Positions 53,849-61,818 of a stretch of 64,000 bases of DNA are shown here, in pieces. Each line of letters opens with the position of its first letter. The first letter of the stretch is position 1. The translations under genes and the position numbers were made by a program. This DNA is from Paenibacillus sp. V4I3 (GTDB lineage Bacteria > Bacillota > Bacilli > Paenibacillales > NBRC-103111), in the NCBI RefSeq assembly GCF_030817215.1, contig NZ_JAUSZA010000001.1, positions 6,608,501-6,672,500 on the forward strand, in the 5' to 3' direction. The notes under the pieces were generated by a model. It saw only the letters and a program-made list of their open reading frames with translations, was not told where the DNA came from and did not search any database.

Positions 53849-55453
53849 CTACTTTTTTGACGGTTTTAGATGATCCATGTACGCCTGAGGTGTCATTCCT
53901 GTTATGCTTTTAAACACTTTAAAAAAGTACGTATAACTCAAAAATCCAACCTCACTGCTAATCTGTTTCAACGCATAGGTGCCGGATTCCATAAGCATGC
54001 AGCTCGTTTTAATACGAACCCGGTTCAAATACTCTGTGAAGGTCATAGCCGTTTCCTCTTTGAACAATCTGCTTAAATAGGAAGGATTCAGATTAAGGGC
54101 ACTCGCCGTAATGTCCAAGGATATGTTGGAGGCATAGTTATCGGTGATAAACTGTATGGCTTTCGAGATATGGCGCGAATAGGATCCCCCTGCATGCTCT
54201 TTCTTGATGGCCCCAACAATTCGCGCATAGTAGTTTAACAACCATCTCTCTAGCTCAGCAACGCTTCCCATTCGCCCAAGCTCATTCCTCGAGGGGATGA
54301 GCCCGTTATCTTCTAAGGATGAATGAGGAAAATGCCGCTTCCATGCCCTTTCAACAAGATGAAGCATTTCGCTTACAATGATTTGCACTGTCATTGCGTA
54401 GACTGGCTGACTACGCAGTGCAGCAAAAATGGTTGAAATGATTTGATTTATTCTTTCCCCATCCAACTGCTCCAGAAAAAGCAGCAATTGCTTCTGTTCA
54501 TCCATAAAAAGAGAATCTTTCAGGATGGATGCGTTCAAGCCTTGATCGAACATGACGTTTATATCCTGGTTTGCTTTGGTATAGCTGGAGCCAACCAACC
54601 GCAAATTTCCGCATAGCGGCCCCATGGCATAGACGCATTTTAAGTTAAGGAATTTCTCGAGAGAATGAGCAAGGGAGCTCGTGGCTTGATTGATTTGGGT
54701 TGTAACCGTATGTTCACTTCGATCTTCCGAAGAAAACAGGACAATAAACCGTCCCTCCCCCACATAGCCTACCGTCCGCTTCTGAATGTCGCCAATTGCC
54801 ATTTGCATGACTTCCGTGGCTTGCTGAACAAACCGATTTTTCTGCACATCGGTAAAGGACTCTGTCAACAACAGAAAAGGTACGATTTGTACAGCTGCGG
54901 TTCCATAAGTGATGGAACTGGTATACAGATCATTGTCCCGTGCATAAGACTGCAGCACTTCCCCGGCTTCTTGTACACCTCTAGCCAAATTAGCTACATG
55001 CTCGCGAAGAATAACCGGACTTAGACGTTCAATCATTTGGGTTTGAGCACTTCGAGCTTCATGCTCCCGTTCTTCACTCTGCAATTCCTGAACCGCTTTA
55101 TCCAGAAGCGTCAATAGAGCTCCCGCGTTCAAGCGATGCTTGAGCAAATAATCCATAGCCCCATTCATGAGGCAGGTCCGAACATAATCGTAATCGTCAA
55201 AGCTGCTCAGCATGATCATTTTAACCTTGGGAAACCGCTCTCTGATCATACGGCTCAGTTCTACCCCATTCATTAACGGCATGCTCACATCCAAGATAGC
55301 GATATGCGGAGGTTGCTGCTCCATCATGGAAAGCGCCATAGATCCGTTATGTGCTTCACCCCATATGGTGAATCCATGCTTTTCCCAATCCAACATACTC
55401 TTCACATCGTTACGTGCCAACGCCTCATCATCAACCAATAATACCTGAAACAT
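53849..55453 (-). CDS. YesN-type response regulator with AraC DNA-binding domain
   Basis: 534 residues. Receiver domain (1-125) with acidic Asp8/Asp9 in LVDDEA, phosphoacceptor Asp55 in AILDVSMP and a Lys in LLKHR. A middle linker of about 290 residues is followed by a C-terminal AraC domain (about 430-530; LDITASALNLNPSYLSRLF and LKQISSEVGFLSYTYFFKVF). It is activated by the adjacent YesM-type kinase and probably turns on the transporter/GH51/GH43 operon immediately downstream. Its start is three bases after the kinase stop. Confidence 0.92.
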   Translation of the reverse strand: MFQVLLVDDEALARNDVKSMLDWEKHGFTIWGEAHNGSMALSMMEQQPPHIAILDVSMPLMNGVELSRMIRERFPKVKMIMLSSFDDYDYVRTCLMNGAMDYLLKHRLNAGALLTLLDKAVQELQSEEREHEARSAQTQMIERLSPVILREHVANLARGVQEAGEVLQSYARDNDLYTSSITYGTAAVQIVPFLLLTESFTDVQKNRFVQQATEVMQMAIGDIQKRTVGYVGEGRFIVLFSSEDRSEHTVTTQINQATSSLAHSLEKFLNLKCVYAMGPLCGNLRLVGSSYTKANQDINVMFDQGLNASILKDSLFMDEQKQLLLFLEQLDGERINQIISTIFAALRSQPVYAMTVQIIVSEMLHLVERAWKRHFPHSSLEDNGLIPSRNELGRMGSVAELERWLLNYYARIVGAIKKEHAGGSYSRHISKAIQFITDNYASNISLDITASALNLNPSYLSRLFKEETAMTFTEYLNRVRIKTSCMLMESGTYALKQISSEVGFLSYTYFFKVFKSITGMTPQAYMDHLKPSKK

Positions 55454-55456
55454 TCC

Positions 55457-57235
55457 TCATTCCTCCTGCCCTTTTCGATCCGTACCCGGCACCAATGGAA
55501 ATCTGATCTGCACAGTGGTATAGGTATCTGGCTCACTATAAAGAAACACGCCGTAAGGCTCCCCGAACAGTCGAACAATGCGTTCGTGCACATTGCGAAC
55601 TCCCATGCCGCTGAAGCGTGTGTTCGTCTGGACTTTATTCACTTCAAACAGCGCATCGATCTGTTCCTTTGACATCCCTTTGCCGTTATCTCTTACTTCG
55701 ATTCTCAGTTCTTTGTTTTCCTCGTAGATGCGAATCAACACCAGGCCCTCGTGCTCCGAGGAGGAAAGCCCATGAATGATGGCATTTTCCACAAGAGGCT
55801 GCAGCATTAACTTCAATACGCTGAACTGTAAAAGCTCTTCATTTTCGACTTCTATCTTCACATGGATGGGCTCCACATATTTGTATTTTTCAATATTGAC
55901 GTAGCTGCGGACATACTGCAGCTCTTCTTGCAGGGAAAGAAATTCATTCGTATTCCCCAATACACCGCGCATGAGCTCGATCAAGGACTCCGATACCTCA
56001 ACAATATTCGGCACTCCGTTAAGTTTGGCCAAATACTTGACCGTATTCAGCGTGTTATACAGAAAATGGGGGCGAATTTGAGCCTGCAAAACAGCCAACT
56101 CCGCCTCACGCTTCTCTTTCTCGGTCGTCACGATTCCCTCAAGTAAACGTTTTAATTCCTCTACCATACTTTTGAATACGTGATAGAGTTGACCTATTTC
56201 ATCCTTGGAATGAATTTCGATAGTCGGTAGCGTCAAATTGCCTTCCATGACATGCATCATCATGGATCTCAGCCTTCGAATATTTCTTGTGATTCTCGAG
56301 GAAACCTGTAAAGTGCCGATGACGATAATTATAAACACAATAATGGCTACAGTGGCTAATACATTTCGGATCCGCGTCGTTTCAGTTAAGAGAGACTTCA
56401 TAGGAACGAGTGCCACCGTGGACCATCCCGTATAATCCGATTTCCGTGTGATGACCAGGTAAGATTTCTGTCCGATGACCCTTTCAACCGAACGATCTGA
56501 ACCGGACGTCTCCTGATTGAGCCCAATGATCACTGCCTTGTCAAGGGCGCTTGTTTGGGGTTGATAAATAAATTCGTTGTTCCTATCAACCACATACAAC
56601 ATACTGTCCGATGTAGGTTTGACATCATATATTTTCTTAATGAACTCGTCATTTAGATCGAACATCACCATTCCGATTAAGTTACGGTTATATCGGAGCT
56701 CGCGCCCGGTAACAATAGAGTCACTTAAACCGGTTTGATGAAAATAAGCATGCCCTGAGCCATTTTGAAGTAAATAATCCATCATCGGTGTGTATAAAAT
56801 GTTCTTGTCGAGCCATGGGGATCCGACAAAAAACACCTTTTCGTTCAACCCTATGACGGCAACTCGTGAAATATATGGCTTGTAGGCAATCAAAGCGGAT
56901 AAAAACTCCTCGATCCGCTTTTGCTCCTGGAACCACTCGTAGCTTGGTTCCTCCGTCTTGCTAAGCAGCGTATCCAGCACCGTTTTATTGGTAGCGACCA
57001 CCGTATTTAATCGACTAACTTCCTCCAACCGGAGATTTAAGGATTCGTCCGCCTGGCGTATGCTTTCCGTAACGGAAGTAATCGCATTATTCTTCACCGT
57101 TTCTCTCATGTACAAATAAACAATACTTGTCACAGCAACGATTCCAATCAGAGTAACCAGACTGAATGCGACAAAGATTTTCCCCTGTATGCTTACCGTA
57201 GGTGAAACCAACTTTTTTACGGAGAAAAACTTCAT
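55457..57235 (-). CDS. YesM-type sensor histidine kinase
   Basis: 592 residues from ATG at 57235 (AAAGGAG ten bases upstream; a frame reaching 57310 runs through the terminator and is rejected). Two helices (about 20-42 and 290-312) bracket an extracellular dCache-like sensor. A HAMP domain follows, then the His_kinase block with probable phospho-His390 in QIRPHFLYN, and an HATPase_c domain (VENAIIHGL, EVRDNGKGM). It senses an extracellular signal, probably a sugar or loaded binding protein, and phosphorylates the YesN-type regulator. Confidence 0.92.
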   Translation of the reverse strand: MKFFSVKKLVSPTVSIQGKIFVAFSLVTLIGIVAVTSIVYLYMRETVKNNAITSVTESIRQADESLNLRLEEVSRLNTVVATNKTVLDTLLSKTEEPSYEWFQEQKRIEEFLSALIAYKPYISRVAVIGLNEKVFFVGSPWLDKNILYTPMMDYLLQNGSGHAYFHQTGLSDSIVTGRELRYNRNLIGMVMFDLNDEFIKKIYDVKPTSDSMLYVVDRNNEFIYQPQTSALDKAVIIGLNQETSGSDRSVERVIGQKSYLVITRKSDYTGWSTVALVPMKSLLTETTRIRNVLATVAIIVFIIIVIGTLQVSSRITRNIRRLRSMMMHVMEGNLTLPTIEIHSKDEIGQLYHVFKSMVEELKRLLEGIVTTEKEKREAELAVLQAQIRPHFLYNTLNTVKYLAKLNGVPNIVEVSESLIELMRGVLGNTNEFLSLQEELQYVRSYVNIEKYKYVEPIHVKIEVENEELLQFSVLKLMLQPLVENAIIHGLSSSEHEGLVLIRIYEENKELRIEVRDNGKGMSKEQIDALFEVNKVQTNTRFSGMGVRNVHERIVRLFGEPYGVFLYSEPDTYTTVQIRFPLVPGTDRKGQEE

Positions 57236-57270
57236 GGACCGGCAGCTCCTTTCCATTTCACGAATATTAG

Positions 57271-57316
57271 AAAAAAACATGAATCCAGCCCGATCAGGGT
57301 CATGATTCATGTTTTT
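57271..57316 (-). terminator. terminator of the tandem GH43-like gene
   Basis: AAAAACATGAATC pairs with GATTCATGTTTTT across an 18-base loop. A T-run follows on the minus strand. It lies between the GH43-like gene and the YesM-type kinase. Confidence 0.8.
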
Positions 57317-57319
57317 ATA

Positions 57320-59107
57320 TTACTCACAACAAGGCTCTATGCATAGCCCCTCTCCATCCTCTTCGGCCCCCAGCAGGACAATTCCCACACGAGTCCGAAA
57401 TGGAGCGGTCCGATCATTACCAAAAAATGTAGACATGAGTCTGCCGTCACGATCGATAAACATCGTTCCGTGGCCTCCATGGGGTACTGCCATCCGTCTT
57501 GGGGTATAAGGGCCGTACAACTCATCCGCAACGGCATACATCAAATCATAAGTACCGTCCACTCGTTTATCGCCATTCCATTCCGCAGCACCAAGAATAT
57601 ACTTGCCTTTATACTTCACGATGAATGCACCCTCATAGCCTACGTGCTTTCCATCCGAGCACAGCAACTTGCGGGGGTCCTCCGCAAAGCCTGTCATATC
57701 CTTCTTCATCCTGGCAATTTTACCGTCCTGCCATACAAAATATACTTGACCATCATCATCCTGGAACAGGCTGGAGTCAATATCCGTATTCGTCATGCGA
57801 CCCATATCGATATACGGTCCTTCTGCATTTCCAGATATACTTTTAATCAACCCGGTGCCTCCGCCTTTTAGCGAATAAGTAATCCAGAATGTTCCGTACA
57901 AATAGATCATCTCTGGGGCCCAAAGACACGGATTCTCATATATGTTGTTCTCCCATGTGCCATTCTCGGATAAATCCCATACTTTGGCCACATGGTTCCA
58001 TTCCTTCAGATCATTTGAGCTCCACAAGTGAAGCTGATTATTTCGGTCCCAAAAATTTCGATGCGGCTTGTCTGAAGTCCCCGTCAAATAATACATCCCA
58101 TCCGGTCCTGTGCTAATATGGGGATCCCGAATCAGGAAATCCCCGACGGGTCTAAGACTTCCCACAGCTCCCTTCTCCAGCACTGTTCCCTCCATCGGTC
58201 TGATGAATCCCTGGCCTGCAAAGGACATGGGTACAACGGAAGGATAATGTTCCACCGGTGAATAGCTGCCACAGCCCGTAAAGGATGCACACAGCTGATT
58301 TTCCGGTCCGGTAAATAATGAGACTTGTCCGCCATTGGGAAGTGCCAGATACCGTCGGCTGTATGGACCATAGATCGATTGGCTCACCGTTACAAAGGTA
58401 TCTACTGCATCGCTGCCCATCCTCTCAAGCTCATCTGCACAAAACATATAGTAGTACCCATCCCGCTTGTATAAAAAAGCCCCGTAACTTCCTACCTGCA
58501 GATTCCGTATGTACGATGGATGATCCTCCCGCCCCGCGACCTTCCAAGGCTGCACTTCTACCATCCGGGGAATTTCCTCAAGACCGGTCATGTCCTCATT
58601 CATTCGGGCGATTTTTCCATTGCTGTAAATCCAATAAACAACTCCGTCTTCATCCTCAAATAAAGAGGCATCCTGCCCGTCGGTTGTTATCTTCCCCATA
58701 TCCTGGTAAGGGCCCATGACAGAGGCTGACAAGCTTTTGAGCAAACCGGTGCCGCCTTGTTTCAACCCGTATGTGATCCAGAACGTTCCTTTTACATAGT
58801 GGATCTCCGGCGCACAAATACCAAAGGGGCCATCGCTCTCCTTTTGCCACGTTCCCTCTTGTTCCAAGCTCCATACGGCGGCTGGCCCCGTCCATGTTTT
58901 TAGGTCTGCGGATGTCCATACCTGCAAGCTTGAACCATCTGTCGTACCTGTCAAATAGTATAGATGATCCGGCCCTGAGCAAATACTGGCATCTTTTAGG
59001 GAGACATCCAAAATCCGTTCTATCATTACTGCAGATTCAGAATAGCCTGTACAGGCGGACCACTCCGTTTCAGGATGAGGTGGTTGACTAATAAAATCAC
59101 TGTTCAT
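57320..59107 (-). CDS. tandem GH43-like two-propeller protein, cytoplasmic
   Basis: 595 residues without a signal peptide, made of two related GH43-like halves (about 30-300 and 320-585). Equivalent blocks are YYLTGT, FWITY-x-LK-x-GGTGL, SLF-x-D-x-DG-x-VY and NGKIARM/DGKIARM. The second half keeps the expected triad: Asp328 in IRDPHI, Asp444 in TDIDSS and Glu492 in YEGAF. The first half keeps Asp39 and Asp146, but Tyr208 replaces the acid Glu (SYGAF). So probably only the C-terminal propeller is catalytic and the other binds sugar or is structural. Specificity is unknown. The gene is transcribed upstream of the YesM kinase but ends in its own terminator. Confidence 0.82.
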   Translation of the reverse strand: MNSDFISQPPHPETEWSACTGYSESAVMIERILDVSLKDASICSGPDHLYYLTGTTDGSSLQVWTSADLKTWTGPAAVWSLEQEGTWQKESDGPFGICAPEIHYVKGTFWITYGLKQGGTGLLKSLSASVMGPYQDMGKITTDGQDASLFEDEDGVVYWIYSNGKIARMNEDMTGLEEIPRMVEVQPWKVAGREDHPSYIRNLQVGSYGAFLYKRDGYYYMFCADELERMGSDAVDTFVTVSQSIYGPYSRRYLALPNGGQVSLFTGPENQLCASFTGCGSYSPVEHYPSVVPMSFAGQGFIRPMEGTVLEKGAVGSLRPVGDFLIRDPHISTGPDGMYYLTGTSDKPHRNFWDRNNQLHLWSSNDLKEWNHVAKVWDLSENGTWENNIYENPCLWAPEMIYLYGTFWITYSLKGGGTGLIKSISGNAEGPYIDMGRMTNTDIDSSLFQDDDGQVYFVWQDGKIARMKKDMTGFAEDPRKLLCSDGKHVGYEGAFIVKYKGKYILGAAEWNGDKRVDGTYDLMYAVADELYGPYTPRRMAVPHGGHGTMFIDRDGRLMSTFFGNDRTAPFRTRVGIVLLGAEEDGEGLCIEPCCE

Positions 59108-59230
59108 TGTATTTTTCCCTTCATAAAATAATCTGGATTAAGTATATCGTGGTTTGTACAACTTTTTAATAGAATAAGCAGTACGTCGGGTGAAGATTAT
59201 GGACATCAATTACTTTTCTATAAAATAAAA

Positions 59231-59278
59231 ACATGCCGTGAAGAATCATTCTCAATTCCTGAACAATTCGCGGCATGT
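59231..59278 (-). terminator. terminator of the AraC regulator gene
   Basis: ACATGCCG pairs with CGGCATGT, extended by GAA/TTC, with a long inner loop. TTTTATTTTA follows on the minus strand. It sits at the end of the AraC gene. Confidence 0.65.
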
Positions 59279-60118
59279 CTATTGAATTTTAATAAATTGC
59301 TTTCGGAAGACGCTTGGTCTCACTCCGGTTTTGCTTTGGAACAGGTTCGAAAAATAATGCGGATCGACATATCCAAGCTTATAACCAATATCACTTATGG
59401 TCAGATGTGTGTCGAGTAGCATTAGTTTAGCGGATTCTATCTTTTTGGAGATGACATAGTTATAGATGGTCGTTCCGATTTCTCTTTTAAACAAGCGATT
59501 TATCTGCTTATTGGAAATGCCCATTTGTGAAGAGAGCTGGGTCGGATCGAAAGGATGAAGGATACTGTTATCCAAAAATTGCTTTATAGCTTGAACCGTT
59601 GATGTTAACGCTTCCCCTCTTTTACGTAAAGTTTCGGAGAGGCTGACAATGATTCGCATAAGGATGATCTGCAGCTCACTTTGCATTTCTTCTACTGATT
59701 TTTGATTAGCGCTTTCAATAGCCTCATTAAACAAGTGCTCCAATCCGCTACTGGACGTCACGACATGGGAAAGCAGTTGGTAGGCTTCAAGCATCTTCAG
59801 AATCCAGCTTCCGCTAATGTTTAGCCATATATAACTCCATTGCTCCTTATGGTCTAGGTCTGAGGCAACTTCATGGTAATAGCCTGCAGGTAGGATGAAC
59901 ATGTCTCCCTGACGAGCAATACAGGCTTGGGGACCGACTTGAACACTGCCTTGCCCTGATAGTACAAAACCGAAAACGGTAATTTGTGCAATCTTTCGAA
60001 TATTGCGGTAATCCGTATCACAGTAATTAACCCCTAAGAACTGTACGCTCAGAGGAGGAGGCTCTCCTAACGGAGGCAGGTGATATACGGGCCCGTGCTT
60101 GCCGGGTTTATTTATCAT
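59279..60118 (-). CDS. AraC-family transcriptional regulator with cupin sensor
   Basis: 279 residues from ATG at 60118, ten bases after GAGAGG. ATG codons at 60124 and 60160 are alternatives, the latter without a ribosome binding site. An N-terminal cupin-like ligand domain (FGFVLSGQGSVQVGPQACIARQGDMFILPAG, here cut into parts GSVQVG and GDMFILPAGYYHEV) precedes a C-terminal AraC domain (FDPTQLSSQMGISNKQINRLF; LTISDIGYKLGYVDPHYFSN). It is a soluble one-component sugar sensor, probably controlling the tandem GH43-like gene or the GH105-type gene beside it. Confidence 0.9.
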   Translation of the reverse strand: MINKPGKHGPVYHLPPLGEPPPLSVQFLGVNYCDTDYRNIRKIAQITVFGFVLSGQGSVQVGPQACIARQGDMFILPAGYYHEVASDLDHKEQWSYIWLNISGSWILKMLEAYQLLSHVVTSSSGLEHLFNEAIESANQKSVEEMQSELQIILMRIIVSLSETLRKRGEALTSTVQAIKQFLDNSILHPFDPTQLSSQMGISNKQINRLFKREIGTTIYNYVISKKIESAKLMLLDTHLTISDIGYKLGYVDPHYFSNLFQSKTGVRPSVFRKQFIKIQ

Positions 60119-60406
60119 CGTCATTGGACCTCTCTTAACAACTTGGTTCTTAGTTCCCATGCCTATATTTTAGCACAATTCCAAGTATTGAGACATGGAG
60201 TGGGATGGAAGAAAGAGCCATATGAAACTATGAATATACCACTGCCGTTCGCTCTCCGTTAAGATTATCTAATAACAATATTTTTCACCAAGGTAAATCT
60301 AATTGGTCAAAGACGTCTGCATTGCCGGTACCATTTTCATTGAATAAATCAAACAAATTATTGAAAATCAAATAACCGAAACCCTTATTTCTCAAGGAGT
60401 CCCGGT

Positions 60407-60604
60407 CTAAACTTCTTTACACAAACGCCCATCCCGAAACCGCATAATTAACGTAATCTCATTCCCCTCTTTGTCCGTTCCAATGGGATCATACATATGA
60501 CAGTTAGCGCCTCTATTGGAATTAACGATAATCGCAACATTATCCTCGGCGTGAACCTTTATGTAAAGAGGCGCTTCATTTTGACTTTTTGCTCGCTCAG
60601 ACAT
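60407..60604 (-). CDS. 65-residue chimeric small ORF: GarD/UxaA-like N-terminus joined to a SigK-like segment
   Basis: ATG at 60604 follows AAGGAGG eight bases upstream, and that site overlaps the stop of the GH105-type gene, so it is likely translated by coupling. Residues 11-29 (APLYIKVHAEDNVAIIVNS) match the start of galactarate dehydratase/altronate hydrolase (GarD/UxaA SAF domain). Residues 39-53 (DPIGTDKEGNEITLI) match SigK. The tail is MRFRDGRLCKEV. The SAF domain itself is incomplete. This looks like a GarD-type gene broken by recombination with a sigK fragment, though the intact translation signals allow a real small protein. Either way it hints that a hexarate or uronate catabolic gene once followed GH105 here. 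Confidence 0.5.
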   Translation of the reverse strand: MSERAKSQNEAPLYIKVHAEDNVAIIVNSNRGANCHMYDPIGTDKEGNEITLIMRFRDGRLCKEV

Positions 60605-60617
60605 ATATATGTCCTCC

Positions 60618-61763
60618 TTATATCATGATCCCGGTCTCACGGATATCATCAGGGTCGGAGTTAACACCAAGCCGATTAATCTCGTTGTAGGCCATCAGCA
60701 GCGGTGCTACACCATGCCCATTATTGTCCACGATTTGTTCTGCGAAGAAATAATACGCAAGACTGCCGTCTCGCATTTGTCCGGTTTCCGGCTTTTTGCC
60801 AAGGCCGGCACTTCGGCAAATGCCGCCTAGCAGTACTTCACCCTCTTCTTCCCTCAGGTAACGAGCAATCGTTCCGTTAAACGCCTGTATGCCGTATACG
60901 GCATACTCCTTTGGCAGATAACCCAATCGCGCACTTTTGAGAATAGCATAAGCTAACATCAGCGTACCGCTGGCTTCGAGATAATTGCCTGGATGCTCCT
61001 TCTTATCCACGACCTGATACCACATACCCTCGCTATGCTGGTATGGCAGCATGTCATCTATAAGCTCCTTAATATAGGCTTTGAGGATGCCAGTGTCTGC
61101 CGGCTCTCCTTCCAGCAGCTCAAGCACATCCACCAATGCCATCGCGAACCAGCCGACCGCACGCCCCCACACATTCGGTGATTGCCCTGTTGATTTATCG
61201 CACCAGAAAATGTGGCGACTCTCATCATAAGCGTGGCTGTACAACCGCTTCTCATGGTTATATATATATTGGCGGACATTTTCGAACTGCTGCAGCGTAT
61301 CGGAATAATCCTTCGCCTCAACGAATTGCTTCACGTACTGAACATAGAAAGGCTGCCCCATATATAATCCATCCAGCCAAACCTGGTAGGGGTAGTTTTC
61401 TTTATGCCAGAACGATCCGGAACTCGTTCTCGGATAAGTAGCCAACTGCTGATATAACATATCCATGATCCTTTTATATTTGGGATCCCGCTCCCTTTGG
61501 TATAGCGTAAACATAATTCCAGCCATCCGGATCTGGTCAATATTATAACTGCAGATTTGGATTTCAGGTATATTGCCGCCCGAGTCAAACAGCTGATCTA
61601 TATAGCTTTTTACAAAGATATAATCACTTTCACTGCCCGTTTGCTCGTAGCTGTCCAAATACGCCTTTAAGATACAGCCCTCGATATAATGCCACCTTAC
61701 GGAATACCACTTCTCGCTGGACATATAGGCTGCTTTCAGTTTTTCTACCAATTCATAGGTCAA
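60618..61763 (-). CDS. GH105/GH88-type unsaturated glycuronyl hydrolase, cytoplasmic
   Basis: 381 residues from TTG at 61763, six bases after GGAGGTG; an ATG at 61778 overlaps this ribosome binding site and has none of its own. An alpha/alpha six-barrel of the YteR/YesR type. Family hallmarks are FWHKENYPYQVWLDGLYMGQ (probable catalytic Asp in WLDGLYM), GRAVGWFAMALVDVL and NYLEASGTLMLAYAI. It removes the 4,5-unsaturated uronic acid from oligosaccharides left by polysaccharide lyases such as rhamnogalacturonan or ulvan lyase. No lyase gene is recognised in the window unless the 2603-residue protein is one. Confidence 0.88.
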   Translation of the reverse strand: MTYELVEKLKAAYMSSEKWYSVRWHYIEGCILKAYLDSYEQTGSESDYIFVKSYIDQLFDSGGNIPEIQICSYNIDQIRMAGIMFTLYQRERDPKYKRIMDMLYQQLATYPRTSSGSFWHKENYPYQVWLDGLYMGQPFYVQYVKQFVEAKDYSDTLQQFENVRQYIYNHEKRLYSHAYDESRHIFWCDKSTGQSPNVWGRAVGWFAMALVDVLELLEGEPADTGILKAYIKELIDDMLPYQHSEGMWYQVVDKKEHPGNYLEASGTLMLAYAILKSARLGYLPKEYAVYGIQAFNGTIARYLREEEGEVLLGGICRSAGLGKKPETGQMRDGSLAYYFFAEQIVDNNGHGVAPLLMAYNEINRLGVNSDPDDIRETGIMI

Positions 61764-61818
61764 CAGGTGCACCTCCATGATGGATAACGCGATTATGATT
61801 CATTCACCGAACTGGTGA

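Noticed and set aside
55457..57310. Longer N-terminus for the YesM-type kinase
   Set aside because: The extra 25 codons translate the upstream terminator hairpin region; ATG 57235 has the ribosome binding site and starts just before the first helix.
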